Part shown: positions 1 to 8,839 of the stretch, piece by piece
Numbering within the stretch: the stretch's first letter is position 1
Layout of the letters: every line of letters starts with the position of its first letter
Assembly (NCBI GenBank): GCA_002434305.1
Contig: DJJU01000011.1
Coordinates: 263,239-327,238, forward strand
DNA length: 64,000 nucleotides
Reading direction: 5' to 3'
Source: Alicycliphilus sp. UBA6560
Lineage (GTDB): Bacteria > Pseudomonadota > Gammaproteobacteria > Burkholderiales > Burkholderiaceae_C
The notes under the pieces: model-generated
Told to the model about the DNA's origin: nothing
The model's input: only the letters and a program-made list of their open reading frames with translations
Database searches by the model: none
Program-made: the position numbers and the translations under genes

Positions 1-789
1 GCCGGCGGCTCGTGAGCGGGCATGGTGGCATGGGCACCAGTCAGGTCCGGGATTTGCACCACCACGCCCTGCTCCCAGGCGTTGGCGCCCGGGGCGATCG
101 GGGGCGCCGGGATGTCGGCGCGGCTGGCGCGCCGCTCCTGGGTGCTCACGCCAAACCGCTCATCGCGCGTCTGCACCATGACGGCATCGGCCTGGCCGTC
201 CGCGGTGAAGCCCATCATCAGCTGGGGCGTGCCCAGTGGAAGGCCCTTGCCCTGGTCGGTGTGCCAGGTGTGCCAGGTCTTGCCGTAGGTGCCCACCAGG
301 CGAGCCATCAGCGCATGTTCCGCCGCCTGGGGAATGCCGGGCGCGATGAGCTGTCCGGACTTCACCTCGTGCACATGGCTGTGCCACAGGTCCTTCTCGG
401 CTTCGGGCAGCGACTCGAACTGGCGCTGGCTGACGATGTACTCCACGCCCATCAAGCGGGCGTCCTGCACGTTGCCATCGAAGATCACGCACTGGATCAG
501 CTCCTCGCCCAGGATGGCGCAATAGTGGTGCGCCTCGGTCTGCGCCTGCATGCGGCCGTTGTAGAAATGAAAACCGTCCAGGTAGGCATTGAGGGCCTCG
601 ACGGGGGGGCTTGTCCTGCAGCAGCGCGGCACCGGCATCCAGCGCCCGCGTGCCGGGGGCAGCCGGGGCACCTGCCAGAGGCACTGCCGAGCTGGTGTTG
701 TCGCCCCCGCAGGCGACCAGCACAGCGGCCAGGCACAGGCTGGCCACGGGGCCGCGTGAGAGCACAAGGGGACGGATGCAAGAGGGCAT
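1..789 (-). pseudogene. DUF1264 (OBAP-like) lipoprotein, frameshifted and cut by the window edge
   Basis: The reading frame opens at an ATG preceded by an AGGAG box and encodes a lipoprotein signal peptide ending in a lipobox-like LVACGG. After codon 60 (..ALLQDKPP) it runs through a run of seven G (603-609, C on the coding strand) and loses homology. Removing one base restores a convincing DUF1264/oil-body-associated-protein domain: AHHYCAILGEELIQC, then WHSHVHEVKSGQL, then YGKTWHTWHTDQ and LMMGFTADGQ, continuing in one frame to the left edge. Family proteins are about 200-250 residues and their function in bacteria is not established. The break may be a real pseudogene, slippage in a homopolymer, or a sequencing error. 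The 243-bp gap to pyrG holds only the two divergent upstream regions. Confidence 0.8.
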
Positions 790-1002
790 GCACAGGCTCC
801 TGGAAAGGCTCGCGCCAGAGCGGGCGCGCAGCCGTCAGCTTGCGCGTCTGGGGCATCCCGGGTGTAGGACGGCTCGTCGCCAGGCGTCGGCGGCAAGCGG
901 GTGCGGGACTGGCCCTCGCAGGCTGCAGGGCGCCACAGGTGCAAAGCTGCCGCCTGGCCCCGGCAAAGGCCTGCGCCAGCCGGCCGGTCCCGGGGTCGAA
1001 CC

Positions 1003-1008
1003 TATAAT
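1003..1008 (+). promoter_or_regulatory. Probable -10 box of pyrG
   Basis: A perfect TATAAT lies 24 bp before the pyrG ATG in an otherwise very GC-rich gap. No good -35 hexamer is visible at 16-18 bp. Transcription would start near 1015, giving a leader of about 18 nt. Confidence 0.5.
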
Positions 1009-1032
1009 CGCCATTTCCCACTCCATCCCGAC

Positions 1033-2697
1033 ATGACCAAATTCGTCTTCGTCACCGGCGGTGTGGTGTCTTCCCTGGGCAAGGGAATCGCCTCAGCCTC
1101 CCTTGCCGCGATCCTCGAATCGCGCGGCCTCAAAGTCACCCTCATCAAGCTCGACCCGTACATCAACGTGGACCCGGGCACCATGTCCCCCTTCCAGCAT
1201 GGCGAGGTCTTCGTGACCGATGACGGTGCCGAGACCGACCTGGACCTGGGCCACTACGAACGCTTCATCGAAACCCGCATGAAGCAGACCAACAACTTCA
1301 CCACCGGACGCATCTACCAGTCCGTGCTGGAGAAGGAGCGCCGGGGCGACTACCTGGGCAAGACGGTGCAGGTCATCCCGCACGTCACCAACGAGATCCA
1401 GGAGTTCATCAAACGCGGCGCCGGCATCGGCACGCCCGACGCGGTGGACGTGGCCATCTGCGAGGTCGGCGGCACGGTGGGCGACATCGAATCCCTGCCC
1501 TTCCTGGAGGCGGTGCGCCAGCTGTCTTTGAAGCTCGGGCCGAACAATTCGGCCTTCGTGCACCTGACCTACCTGCCCTGGATCGAGACCGCCGGCGAGC
1601 TCAAGACCAAACCCACCCAGCACACGGTGCAGAAGCTGCGCGAGATCGGGATCCAGCCCGACGCCCTGCTGTGCCGCGCGCAAAAATCCGTGCCCGATGA
1701 GGAGCGCGAGAAGATCTCGCTGTTCACCAACGTGCCCGAGTGGGGCGTGATCTCCATGTGGGACGTGGACACCATCTACAAGGTGCCGCGCATGCTGCAC
1801 GAGCAGGGCCTGGACGGGCTGATCTGCGACAAGCTGCGCCTGAACACGCCGCCGGCCAGCCTCAAGCGCTGGGACGACCTGGTGCACGAGTGCGAGCACC
1901 CGGGCGGCGAGATCCGCATCGCCATGGTGGGCAAATACACCGATCTGTCGGACGCCTACAAGTCCGTCAACGAGGCGCTCAAGCACGCCGGCATGCAAAA
2001 CCACGTGCGCGTGCAGATCACGCACATGGACTCCGAAGGCATCACCGACGCCAACGCCGCCGAGCAGCTGGGCCGCTTCGACGCCATCCTGGTGCCCGGC
2101 GGCTTCGGCTCACGAGGAGTCGAGGGCAAGATCAGCACCGCCCGCTATGCGCGCGAGCACAAGGTGCCCTACCTGGGCATCTGCCTGGGGATGCAGGTGG
2201 CCACCATCGAATACGCGCGGCACATGGCGCAGCTGGACGGCGCCAACTCCACCGAGTTCGACCAGGCCAGCCCGCATCCCGTCATCGCCCTCATCACCGA
2301 GTGGAAGAACGAGGACGGCCGCGTGATGACGCGCCACGAGAACTCCGACCTGGGCGGCACCATGCGCCTGGGCGCGCAGACCTCCAACGTGCAGCCCGGC
2401 ACCCTGGCCCACCGCATCTACGGCGACACGGTGACCGAGCGCCACCGCCACCGCTACGAGGCCAACGTGCAGTACCTGGACCGCTTGCGCGACGCCGGCC
2501 TGGTCATCTCGGCGCAGACCCAGCGCGAGCAGCTGACCGAGATCGTCGAGCTGCCGCAGGACGTGCATCCCTGGTACATGGGCGTGCAGTTCCACCCCGA
2601 GTTCAAGTCCACGCCGTGGAACGGCCACCCGCTGTTCAACGACTTCGTGGCCGCCGCCGTGCGGCACCACCAGCAGGGCGCGCAGGCCAGCGCCTGA
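1033..2697 (+). CDS. pyrG: CTP synthase
   Basis: CTP synthase makes CTP from UTP, ATP and glutamine-derived ammonia, the last step of pyrimidine nucleotide synthesis. The 554-residue protein has the normal family length. The N-terminal synthase domain begins MTKFVFVTGGVVSSLGKG (P-loop). The C-terminal class I glutaminase domain carries the catalytic cysteine in LGICLGMQ and the His-Glu pair in FHPEF near the end. The ATG was chosen because residues from MTKF on match the family, while the in-frame extension upstream is unlike any CTP synthase. It is followed after 24 bp by kdsA, and the pyrG-kdsA-eno-ftsB order is typical of this lineage. Confidence 0.98.
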   Translation: MTKFVFVTGGVVSSLGKGIASASLAAILESRGLKVTLIKLDPYINVDPGTMSPFQHGEVFVTDDGAETDLDLGHYERFIETRMKQTNNFTTGRIYQSVLEKERRGDYLGKTVQVIPHVTNEIQEFIKRGAGIGTPDAVDVAICEVGGTVGDIESLPFLEAVRQLSLKLGPNNSAFVHLTYLPWIETAGELKTKPTQHTVQKLREIGIQPDALLCRAQKSVPDEEREKISLFTNVPEWGVISMWDVDTIYKVPRMLHEQGLDGLICDKLRLNTPPASLKRWDDLVHECEHPGGEIRIAMVGKYTDLSDAYKSVNEALKHAGMQNHVRVQITHMDSEGITDANAAEQLGRFDAILVPGGFGSRGVEGKISTARYAREHKVPYLGICLGMQVATIEYARHMAQLDGANSTEFDQASPHPVIALITEWKNEDGRVMTRHENSDLGGTMRLGAQTSNVQPGTLAHRIYGDTVTERHRHRYEANVQYLDRLRDAGLVISAQTQREQLTEIVELPQDVHPWYMGVQFHPEFKSTPWNGHPLFNDFVAAAVRHHQQGAQASA

Positions 2698-2721
2698 GGC
2701 CTCTACAAGGACACCACCACC

Positions 2722-3579
2722 ATGCAACTGTGCGGCTTTCCCGTCGGCCTTGAACACCGCTTCTTCCTGATCGCCGGCCCCTGCGTGGTCGAGTCCGAGC
2801 AGCTGCAGCTGGACGTGGCCGGCCAGCTCAAGGAGATCACCCAGGCACTGGGCATCCCTTTCATCTTCAAGAGCAGCTTCGACAAGGCCAACCGCAGCTC
2901 GGGCACGAGCTTTCGCGGCCCGGGCATGGACAAGGGGCTGGAGATCCTGGCCAAGGTGAAGAAGGAGATCGGCGTGCCCGTGCTGACCGACGTGCACACC
3001 GAAGCCGAAGTGCCGCACGTCGCCGCCGTGGTGGACGTGCTGCAAACGCCCGCCTTCCTGTGCCGCCAGACCGATTTCATCCGCGCCGTGGCCCAGTCGG
3101 GCAAGCCGGTGAACATCAAGAAGGGACAGTTCCTGGCCCCGCACGACATGAAGAACGTCATCGACAAGGCCCGCGCCGCCGCGCGCGAGGCGGGCCTGTC
3201 CGAGGACCGCTTCATGGCCTGCGAGCGCGGCGCCAGCTTCGGCTACAACAACCTGGTGAGCGACATGCGCAGCCTGGCCATCATGCGCGAGACCGGCGCG
3301 CCGGTCGTCTTCGACGCCACGCACAGCGTGCAGCTGCCGGGCGGCCAGGGCACGAGCAGCGGCGGCATGCGCGAGATGGTGCCGGTGCTGTCGCGCGCCG
3401 CCGTGGCCGTGGGCGTGGCCGGCCTGTTCATGGAAACGCACCCGGACCCGTGCAACGCGCTGTCGGACGGCCCCAACGCCGTGCCGCTCAAGCACATGCG
3501 CGCGCTGCTGGAGACCCTGGTGCAGCTGGACGCCGTGACCAAGAAGAATGGCTTCCTGGAAAACGACTTCGGCGCCTGA
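2722..3579 (+). CDS. kdsA: 3-deoxy-8-phosphooctulonate synthase (KDO-8-P synthase)
   Basis: This enzyme condenses arabinose 5-phosphate with phosphoenolpyruvate to KDO-8-phosphate for lipopolysaccharide inner core synthesis in the cytoplasm. The 285-residue TIM barrel shows the N-terminal IAGPCVVES, KSSFDKANRSS, NIKKGQFLAPHDM and the C-terminal METHPDPCNALSDGPN signatures. The cysteine in AGPC is the residue found in the metal-dependent class (as in Aquifex); the metal-independent E. coli class has Asn at this position, so this protein should need a divalent metal. A GGA-containing leader lies upstream, and the gene is probably transcribed with pyrG. Confidence 0.97.
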   Translation: MQLCGFPVGLEHRFFLIAGPCVVESEQLQLDVAGQLKEITQALGIPFIFKSSFDKANRSSGTSFRGPGMDKGLEILAKVKKEIGVPVLTDVHTEAEVPHVAAVVDVLQTPAFLCRQTDFIRAVAQSGKPVNIKKGQFLAPHDMKNVIDKARAAAREAGLSEDRFMACERGASFGYNNLVSDMRSLAIMRETGAPVVFDATHSVQLPGGQGTSSGGMREMVPVLSRAAVAVGVAGLFMETHPDPCNALSDGPNAVPLKHMRALLETLVQLDAVTKKNGFLENDFGA

Positions 3580-3609
3580 CCCTTCCACACGAACGAAAGA
3601 GAGACCCCC

Positions 3610-3900
3610 ATGCCCAGCGGATACCTAATTGCCAACGTACGCGTGACCAACCCCGAGCAGTACGAGGAATACAAGAAGTGGTCCACCGCCGCCTTTCAGG
3701 CGCACGGCGCCGAGATCTGCGTGCGCGGCGGCCAGGTGGCGGTGATGGAAGGCGACTGGGAGCCGGAGCGCGTGGTGATCGCCAAATTCCCCAGCTTCGA
3801 GGCCGCCAAGGCCTTCTACGACTCGCCCGAGTACGGCAAGGCGCGCGCCGCGCGCGAGGGCGCGGCCGTCATGCGGCTGGTCTGCGTCGAAGGAATGTAA
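3610..3900 (+). CDS. DUF1330 family protein
   Basis: A 96-residue protein beginning MPSGYLIANVRVTNPEQYEEY, with the pattern of the DUF1330 family: a small dimeric alpha-beta barrel (ferredoxin-like) fold, one domain, no signal peptide. Visible family features are the YEEYKKW segment, VRGG, and the ERVVIAKFPSFEAAKAFYDSPEY block. A GAAAGAGAG purine stretch precedes the ATG. It sits 30 bp after kdsA and is probably co-transcribed. Biochemical function is unknown. Confidence 0.85.
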   Translation: MPSGYLIANVRVTNPEQYEEYKKWSTAAFQAHGAEICVRGGQVAVMEGDWEPERVVIAKFPSFEAAKAFYDSPEYGKARAAREGAAVMRLVCVEGM

Positions 3901-3917
3901 TTTCTTTGGAGATTTTC

Positions 3918-4658
3918 ATGCGGCACCTCCTTTTTCTATTTATTTTTACTCTTTCCTCGTGTGGAGGCGGCAGCGCAGGGAATGACCCGTTGCCAGTCGA
4001 GGAGGATACCGCACGCGACTGTCAAGATAAAGATCTCTTAAAGAATACAGACAATACGTGGAAACTGACTTATGAAACCTTCCAAAATGGATCGGTATCT
4101 GCAGTTATAGTTACCAAAACATTCCACATAGATTCTTTAAATGCAGAATTTTCCGACCAAAAAGAATTGACAGTTTTAAGTTTAAGTGAAACTCAGGTCA
4201 CTCCCGGAACTATCGTCACTGAGAACTATAAAAGTTATTTCCGCCTTGGAGAAAACAGCGAGAAGACCGTGTATGGTTACATCAATGCGGGACAACTCAA
4301 CATTAGCTCTTGGAATAACACTGAATACTATAATCCCGCTTATACCGATTCCAGATACAATCTGAAGAGTGGTGAAACTTTGAAATTTACCATCACCGGG
4401 AGATTTGTAAAAAATTCCTACTACCCCGGCTCTCCTGGACGAGAAGAGGGAGTCATTGAGAGGGCAAAGACAATTAAGTATGTGGGCAAGGATGCGATCA
4501 CTACGCAAGTAGGCCAACTTAAAGCATGTAAATTTATTATTGATGATAGGCAAGAGTGGGTATGGCGCGGCTTCCCCATTCAGGAAGCCGACAATAAAGG
4601 AGAAATTACTCGACGCGTCAAAGAAATAACGCTGAACAATGCTGCCATCCGTCCGTAA
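3918..4658 (+). CDS. AT-rich orphan lipoprotein of unknown function
   Basis: A 246-residue protein with a short signal peptide and lipobox (LFIFTLSSCGGGS), so it is predicted to be a lipid-anchored secreted protein. I do not recognise a domain. The mature part is rich in N, T, K and Y and reads as beta-strands (WKLTYETF, SYFRLGENSEKTVYGY, LKFTITGRF); it has only two further cysteines (DCQDKD and ACKFII). A GGAG box sits 6 nt before the ATG. Codon use is strikingly unlike every neighbour: A/T-ending codons such as AAA, AAT, TTA and AGA are frequent, in a window where almost all genes use G/C third positions. It lies between the DUF1330 gene and eno, inside an otherwise conserved core operon. 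This suggests recent acquisition. Confidence 0.75.
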   Translation: MRHLLFLFIFTLSSCGGGSAGNDPLPVEEDTARDCQDKDLLKNTDNTWKLTYETFQNGSVSAVIVTKTFHIDSLNAEFSDQKELTVLSLSETQVTPGTIVTENYKSYFRLGENSEKTVYGYINAGQLNISSWNNTEYYNPAYTDSRYNLKSGETLKFTITGRFVKNSYYPGSPGREEGVIERAKTIKYVGKDAITTQVGQLKACKFIIDDRQEWVWRGFPIQEADNKGEITRRVKEITLNNAAIRP

Positions 4659-4698
4659 GTTGGTCTGATTATTTTTTGCTCCATAAAAAGGCTTTAAA

Positions 4699-5985
<1,287 letters not shown>

Positions 5986-6041
5986 CGCACGGCGTCGCCC
6001 CGCTCCTGGCTGCCGCCCGGCTGACTGCGCCCCACCCCGCC

Positions 6042-6344
6042 ATGGGCTCGCGCCTGGTCGCCCTCACCTTGCTGCTGCTGCTCGTGGTACTGCACGGGCA
6101 GCTGTGGACCGGGCGCGGCAGCATCGGCCAGGTGCAGGAGATGCGCCGCCAGCTGGCCGAGCAGCAGCAGGCCAACGCCCAGGCGCGCCAGGCCAACGAG
6201 CGCCTGGCCGCCGAGGTGCAGGACCTGCGCGAGGGCCTGGACATGGTGGAGGAAAAGGCCCGCAGCGAACTGGGCATGGTGCGCCAGGGCGAGATCTACG
6301 TGCACGTCACTCCCGCGCAGCAGCCCCAACCCACGCAAAAATAG
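6042..6344 (+). CDS. ftsB: Cell division protein FtsB
   Basis: FtsB is a bitopic inner-membrane protein that forms the FtsQLB complex of the divisome. The 100-residue protein has one N-terminal membrane segment (LVALTLLLLLVVLHGQLW) followed by a coiled coil rich in Q, A and E (QEMRRQLAEQQQANAQARQ), and the family-typical end EKARSELGMVRQGEIYV. Position directly after eno is the usual one in proteobacteria. Its stop codon (TAG) lies at the edge of a palindromic repeat element. Confidence 0.93.
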   Translation: MGSRLVALTLLLLLVVLHGQLWTGRGSIGQVQEMRRQLAEQQQANAQARQANERLAAEVQDLREGLDMVEEKARSELGMVRQGEIYVHVTPAQQPQPTQK

Positions 6345-6400
6345 TAGCTGCTCGCGCTTATCCGGCGCGGGTTTCAGCCACTTTTGATGCTTTTTTTGGC
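6345..6400. repeat. Dispersed palindromic element, copy A (between ftsB and hslO)
   Basis: The gap between the convergent genes ftsB and hslO begins TAGCTGCTCGCGCTTATCC, matching the left end of the family (ATAGCTGCyaGCGCTTG), with a CGCGC/GCGCG hairpin and a T7 run further on. It may serve as a transcription end for the plus strand. Confidence 0.6.
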
Positions 6401-6402
6401 GT

Positions 6403-7395
6403 TTACTGCACGCCCGAGGACGCGGGCGGCTGCTTGCCCGGCTCGGTGAACAGCTGGGTCGCGTCCACCTTGTCGAAGTGGTACTGGCGGCCGCAGAAGT
6501 CGCAGCCCACCTCGACATCGCCGCGTTCATGGAGGATGGACTGCACCTCTTCGGCCCCCAGGCTGCGCAGCATGGCGCTCACCCGCTCGCGCGAACAGGT
6601 GCAGGCAAAGCGCGGGCCATCGGCGCCCTGGCGCGGCTCGAAGCGTAGCAGGCGCTCCTCCCAGAACAGGCGGTGCAGGATGGTCGGCACGTCCAGGCTC
6701 AAAAGCTCCTCGCGCGTCAGGCTGGCGGCCAGGGTGGCAATGCGGCGGTAGTCTTCGTCCTGCTGCGCGCGCTGCTCGTCGTCGTCCGCCCTGCCGGCGC
6801 CGCCAGCCAGGTTGCCTTCGCCCTGCACCGGCATGCGCTGGATCAGCAGGCCGGCGGCCACCTGGTCGTTGGCAGCCAGCACCAGCGTGGCGTCCAGCTG
6901 CTCGGACTGGCGCATGTACTGCGTGATGGTTTCGGCCAGGCTGCCCAGCTTGTCGCCCTGCGCGTCGTTCAGCGGCACCACGCCCTGGTAGGGCTGCTGG
7001 CCGGGCAGGCGGTCCTGCGGGTCGAGGGTGATGGCGCAGCGGCCCTGGCCGCCGGCGTTCACCAGATCGGGCAGGCGGGCGCCGTCCGGCACCTCGCCGC
7101 TGATGGTGGCCGTGGCGCGCAGCGCCAGGCTGGAGCGCACCTCGGCCACGGCCAGCTTGACCGGGCCGTCGCCGAACACCTGCAGCACCAGCGCGCCGTT
7201 GAACTTGATGTGGGACTGCATCAGCACCCCGGCGGCGGCCATCTCGCCCAGCAGCTCGGCCACGGGCGGGGGATAGGCGCCGGTCTCGCTGTTGCTGGCA
7301 CGACGGGACAGCAGCTCGGTCCAGGCGTCGGTCAGGCGCACGATGGCGCCGCGCACGGGCAGGCCGTCAAACAGAAATTTATGCAGTTCGGACAC
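6403..7395 (-). CDS. hslO: Redox-regulated chaperone Hsp33
   Basis: Hsp33 is a cytoplasmic holdase activated by oxidation of a zinc-bound cysteine switch. The 330-residue protein starts at a GTG (MSELHKFLFDG). The C-terminal redox switch is intact: a CxC (FACTCS) and a CxxC (GCDFCGRQY) 33-35 residues later. The N-terminal Hsp33 fold shows GAIVRL, LQVFGDGPVK, PYQGVVPL and the ESEQL-like RQSEQLDATLVLA. An acidic/Q-rich insert follows the VQGEGNL segment (GRADDDEQRAQQDE). It lies 40 bp downstream of the carbonic anhydrase gene on the same strand and is probably co-transcribed. Confidence 0.96.
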   Translation of the reverse strand: MSELHKFLFDGLPVRGAIVRLTDAWTELLSRRASNSETGAYPPPVAELLGEMAAAGVLMQSHIKFNGALVLQVFGDGPVKLAVAEVRSSLALRATATISGEVPDGARLPDLVNAGGQGRCAITLDPQDRLPGQQPYQGVVPLNDAQGDKLGSLAETITQYMRQSEQLDATLVLAANDQVAAGLLIQRMPVQGEGNLAGGAGRADDDEQRAQQDEDYRRIATLAASLTREELLSLDVPTILHRLFWEERLLRFEPRQGADGPRFACTCSRERVSAMLRSLGAEEVQSILHERGDVEVGCDFCGRQYHFDKVDATQLFTEPGKQPPASSGVQ

Positions 7396-7435
7396 GGGGG
7401 GATCAATCTCTTCAGTGGGGCCACGGCGGCAGTGC

Positions 7436-7960
7436 TCAGCCGATCTTGCGCAGCGTGGTGCGGAAGCTCCGGGCGTTGTCGACGTAGTGCTGGGCGCTCT
7501 GGCGCAGGCCCTCGATCTGCTCGGGCGTGAGCTGGCGCAGCACGCGCGCCGGGCTGCCCAGGATCATGGAGCCGTCGGGAAACTCCTTGCCCTCGGTGAC
7601 CAGGGCGCCCGCGCCCACCAGGCAGTTCTTGCCGATCTTGGCGCCGTTGAGGATCACGGCGCCGATGCCGATCAGCGTCTCGTCGCCGATGGTGCAGCCG
7701 TGCAGCATGACTTGGTGGCCCACCGTCACCCGCTCGCCGATGACCAGGGGCTTGCCGAAGTCGGCGTGCAGCACGCTGGCGTCCTGCACATTGGAGCCGG
7801 CGCCGATGGTGATGCACTCGCAGTCGCCGCGCACCACGGCACCGAACCACACGCTGGCGTCCTTGCCCAGGCGCACGTTGCCCATGACCTGGGCGCTGTC
7901 GGCCACCCAGGCACTCTCCGCCAGCTGCGGCGCCACGCCTTCCAGTTCATAGATCGCCAT
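7436..7960 (-). CDS. Gamma-class carbonic anhydrase family protein (left-handed beta-helix)
   Basis: A 174-residue hexapeptide-repeat protein of the YrdA/PaaY/gamma-carbonic-anhydrase group. It begins MAIYELEGVAPQL and shows repeated [LIV]-G-x-x-x-x turns (VMGNVRLGKDASVW, ITIGAGSNVQDASV, IGDETLIGIGAVI). The three expected zinc-binding histidines are visible: one in SVLHADF and two in VGHQVMLHGC. The WFGAVVRGD motif is also typical. Many family members have unknown or weak carbonic anhydrase activity, so the reaction is not certain. A GAAGGGCGGG purine stretch precedes the ATG. It is the first gene of a probable two-gene operon with hslO. Confidence 0.9.
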   Translation of the reverse strand: MAIYELEGVAPQLAESAWVADSAQVMGNVRLGKDASVWFGAVVRGDCECITIGAGSNVQDASVLHADFGKPLVIGERVTVGHQVMLHGCTIGDETLIGIGAVILNGAKIGKNCLVGAGALVTEGKEFPDGSMILGSPARVLRQLTPEQIEGLRQSAQHYVDNARSFRTTLRKIG

Positions 7961-7975
7961 CGCACCCGCCCTTCG

Positions 7976-8003
7976 TGTAGTTGCCAGAAAACTACAATTG
8001 TAG
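7976..8003. promoter_or_regulatory. Divergent promoter with nested inverted repeats
   Basis: Between the divergent carbonic anhydrase and DUF455 genes lies a perfect 12-bp palindrome, CTACAATTGTAG (7992-8003). It contains a TACAAT -10 hexamer on each strand (7994-7999 on plus, 8002-7997 on minus). An overlapping inverted repeat, TGTAGTT (7976-7982) with AACTACA (7990-7996), shares part of it. The plus-strand -10 would place the transcript start at or next to the DUF455 ATG (6 nt after the hexamer). Confidence 0.55.
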
Positions 8004-8005
8004 GG

Positions 8006-8806
8006 ATGGAGCTTCGCCAACGCGCCCTGGAGGTCTTGTGCCTCACCGATGCAGAAGAAAAATCGGCCGCAGCCCTTGCCCTGCATGCGCAGGCAGCTAT
8101 CGTTCCGATAGCAATCGACGCCACCTTCAAGCCCACCCGGGCCCTGCCCGGGCACCCGGCGCGGCCGCAGCTGCTGCAGCACACGCAGCTGGCGCGGCGC
8201 TCGCCCGCCACGCCCGAGGGCCGGGCCGTGCTGATCCACGCCATCGCCCACATCGAGTTCAACGCCATCAACCTGGCGCTGGATGCCATCTGGCGCTTTG
8301 CCGGCATGCCGCGCCAGTTCTACCTGGACTGGCTGCAGGTGGCCGGCGAGGAGGCGAAGCACTTTCGCCTGCTGCGCGACCATCTGCGCCAGCACCTGGA
8401 TCACGACTACGGCGACTTTCCCGCCCACCAGGGCCTGTGGAGCATGTGCGAGAAGACGGCGCACGACATCGTCGCGCGCATGGCTCTGGTGCCGCGCACG
8501 CTGGAGGCGCGCGGGCTGGACGCCACGCCGCAGATCCAGCGCAAGCTGCGCAACGCCGGCACGGCCGATGCGCTGGCGGCGGTCGGCATCCTGGACATCA
8601 TCCTGTGCGAAGAGGTTGGCCACGTGGCCATCGGCAACCACTGGTACGGCTGGCTGTGCGCGCGCGAGGGGCTGGAGCCCGTGGCGCACTACGCCCAGCT
8701 GGTGCAGCGCTACGAGGCGCCGCGGCCCAAACCCCCGCTGAACACCGCCGCCCGCCGCGCGGCCGGCTTTTCCGAAGCCGAGCTGCAGTGGCTGGAACAC
8801 GGCTAG
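8006..8806 (+). CDS. DUF455 family ferritin-like protein
   Basis: A 266-residue protein of the DUF455 family. Members have a ferritin-like four-helix core and are sometimes annotated near tRNA-hydroxylase-like di-iron proteins. Likely metal-ligand positions are in AHIEFNAINLALDA (E and H), EEAKHFRLLRDHL and the later LCEEVGHVAIGNHWY. KTAHDIVARMALVPRTLEARGLD is a strong family block. The start ATG has no Shine-Dalgarno sequence and sits 6 nt after a TACAAT box. Residues of about 20-38 (AAIVPIAIDATF) look encoded by a palindromic repeat. The function has not been settled. Confidence 0.88.
   Translation: MELRQRALEVLCLTDAEEKSAAALALHAQAAIVPIAIDATFKPTRALPGHPARPQLLQHTQLARRSPATPEGRAVLIHAIAHIEFNAINLALDAIWRFAGMPRQFYLDWLQVAGEEAKHFRLLRDHLRQHLDHDYGDFPAHQGLWSMCEKTAHDIVARMALVPRTLEARGLDATPQIQRKLRNAGTADALAAVGILDIILCEEVGHVAIGNHWYGWLCAREGLEPVAHYAQLVQRYEAPRPKPPLNTAARRAAGFSEAELQWLEHG
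8068..8115. repeat. Palindromic repeat-like sequence inside the DUF455 gene, copy K
   Basis: Within the first 40 codons lies GCGCAGGCAGCTATCG, matching the right end of the family, followed by a perfect hairpin GCTATCG-ttc-CGATAGC (8096-8112). It is in frame and adds residues to the variable N-terminal linker. Confidence 0.4.
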
Positions 8807-8823
8807 GGCGCAGGGCGCCTCCC

Positions 8824-8829
8824 TACAAT
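8824..8829 (+). promoter_or_regulatory. Probable -10 box of the first EAL-HDOD gene
   Basis: TACAAT lies 10 nt before the second in-frame ATG of the following gene and overlaps its first possible ATG (8828). That makes the second ATG (8840) the better start. Confidence 0.4.
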
Positions 8830-8839
8830 GACCGCTGCC

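Noticed and set aside
2110..3588. A 492-codon antisense frame opposite pyrG and kdsA
   Set aside because: Low-complexity H/A/V/Q composition with no family match; it is a reverse-strand shadow of two strong genes.
8828..8839. Upstream ATG of the first EAL-HDOD protein (MTAAMTKP)
   Set aside because: It overlaps a TACAAT box, so it would lie upstream of the likely transcript start; the second ATG was preferred.
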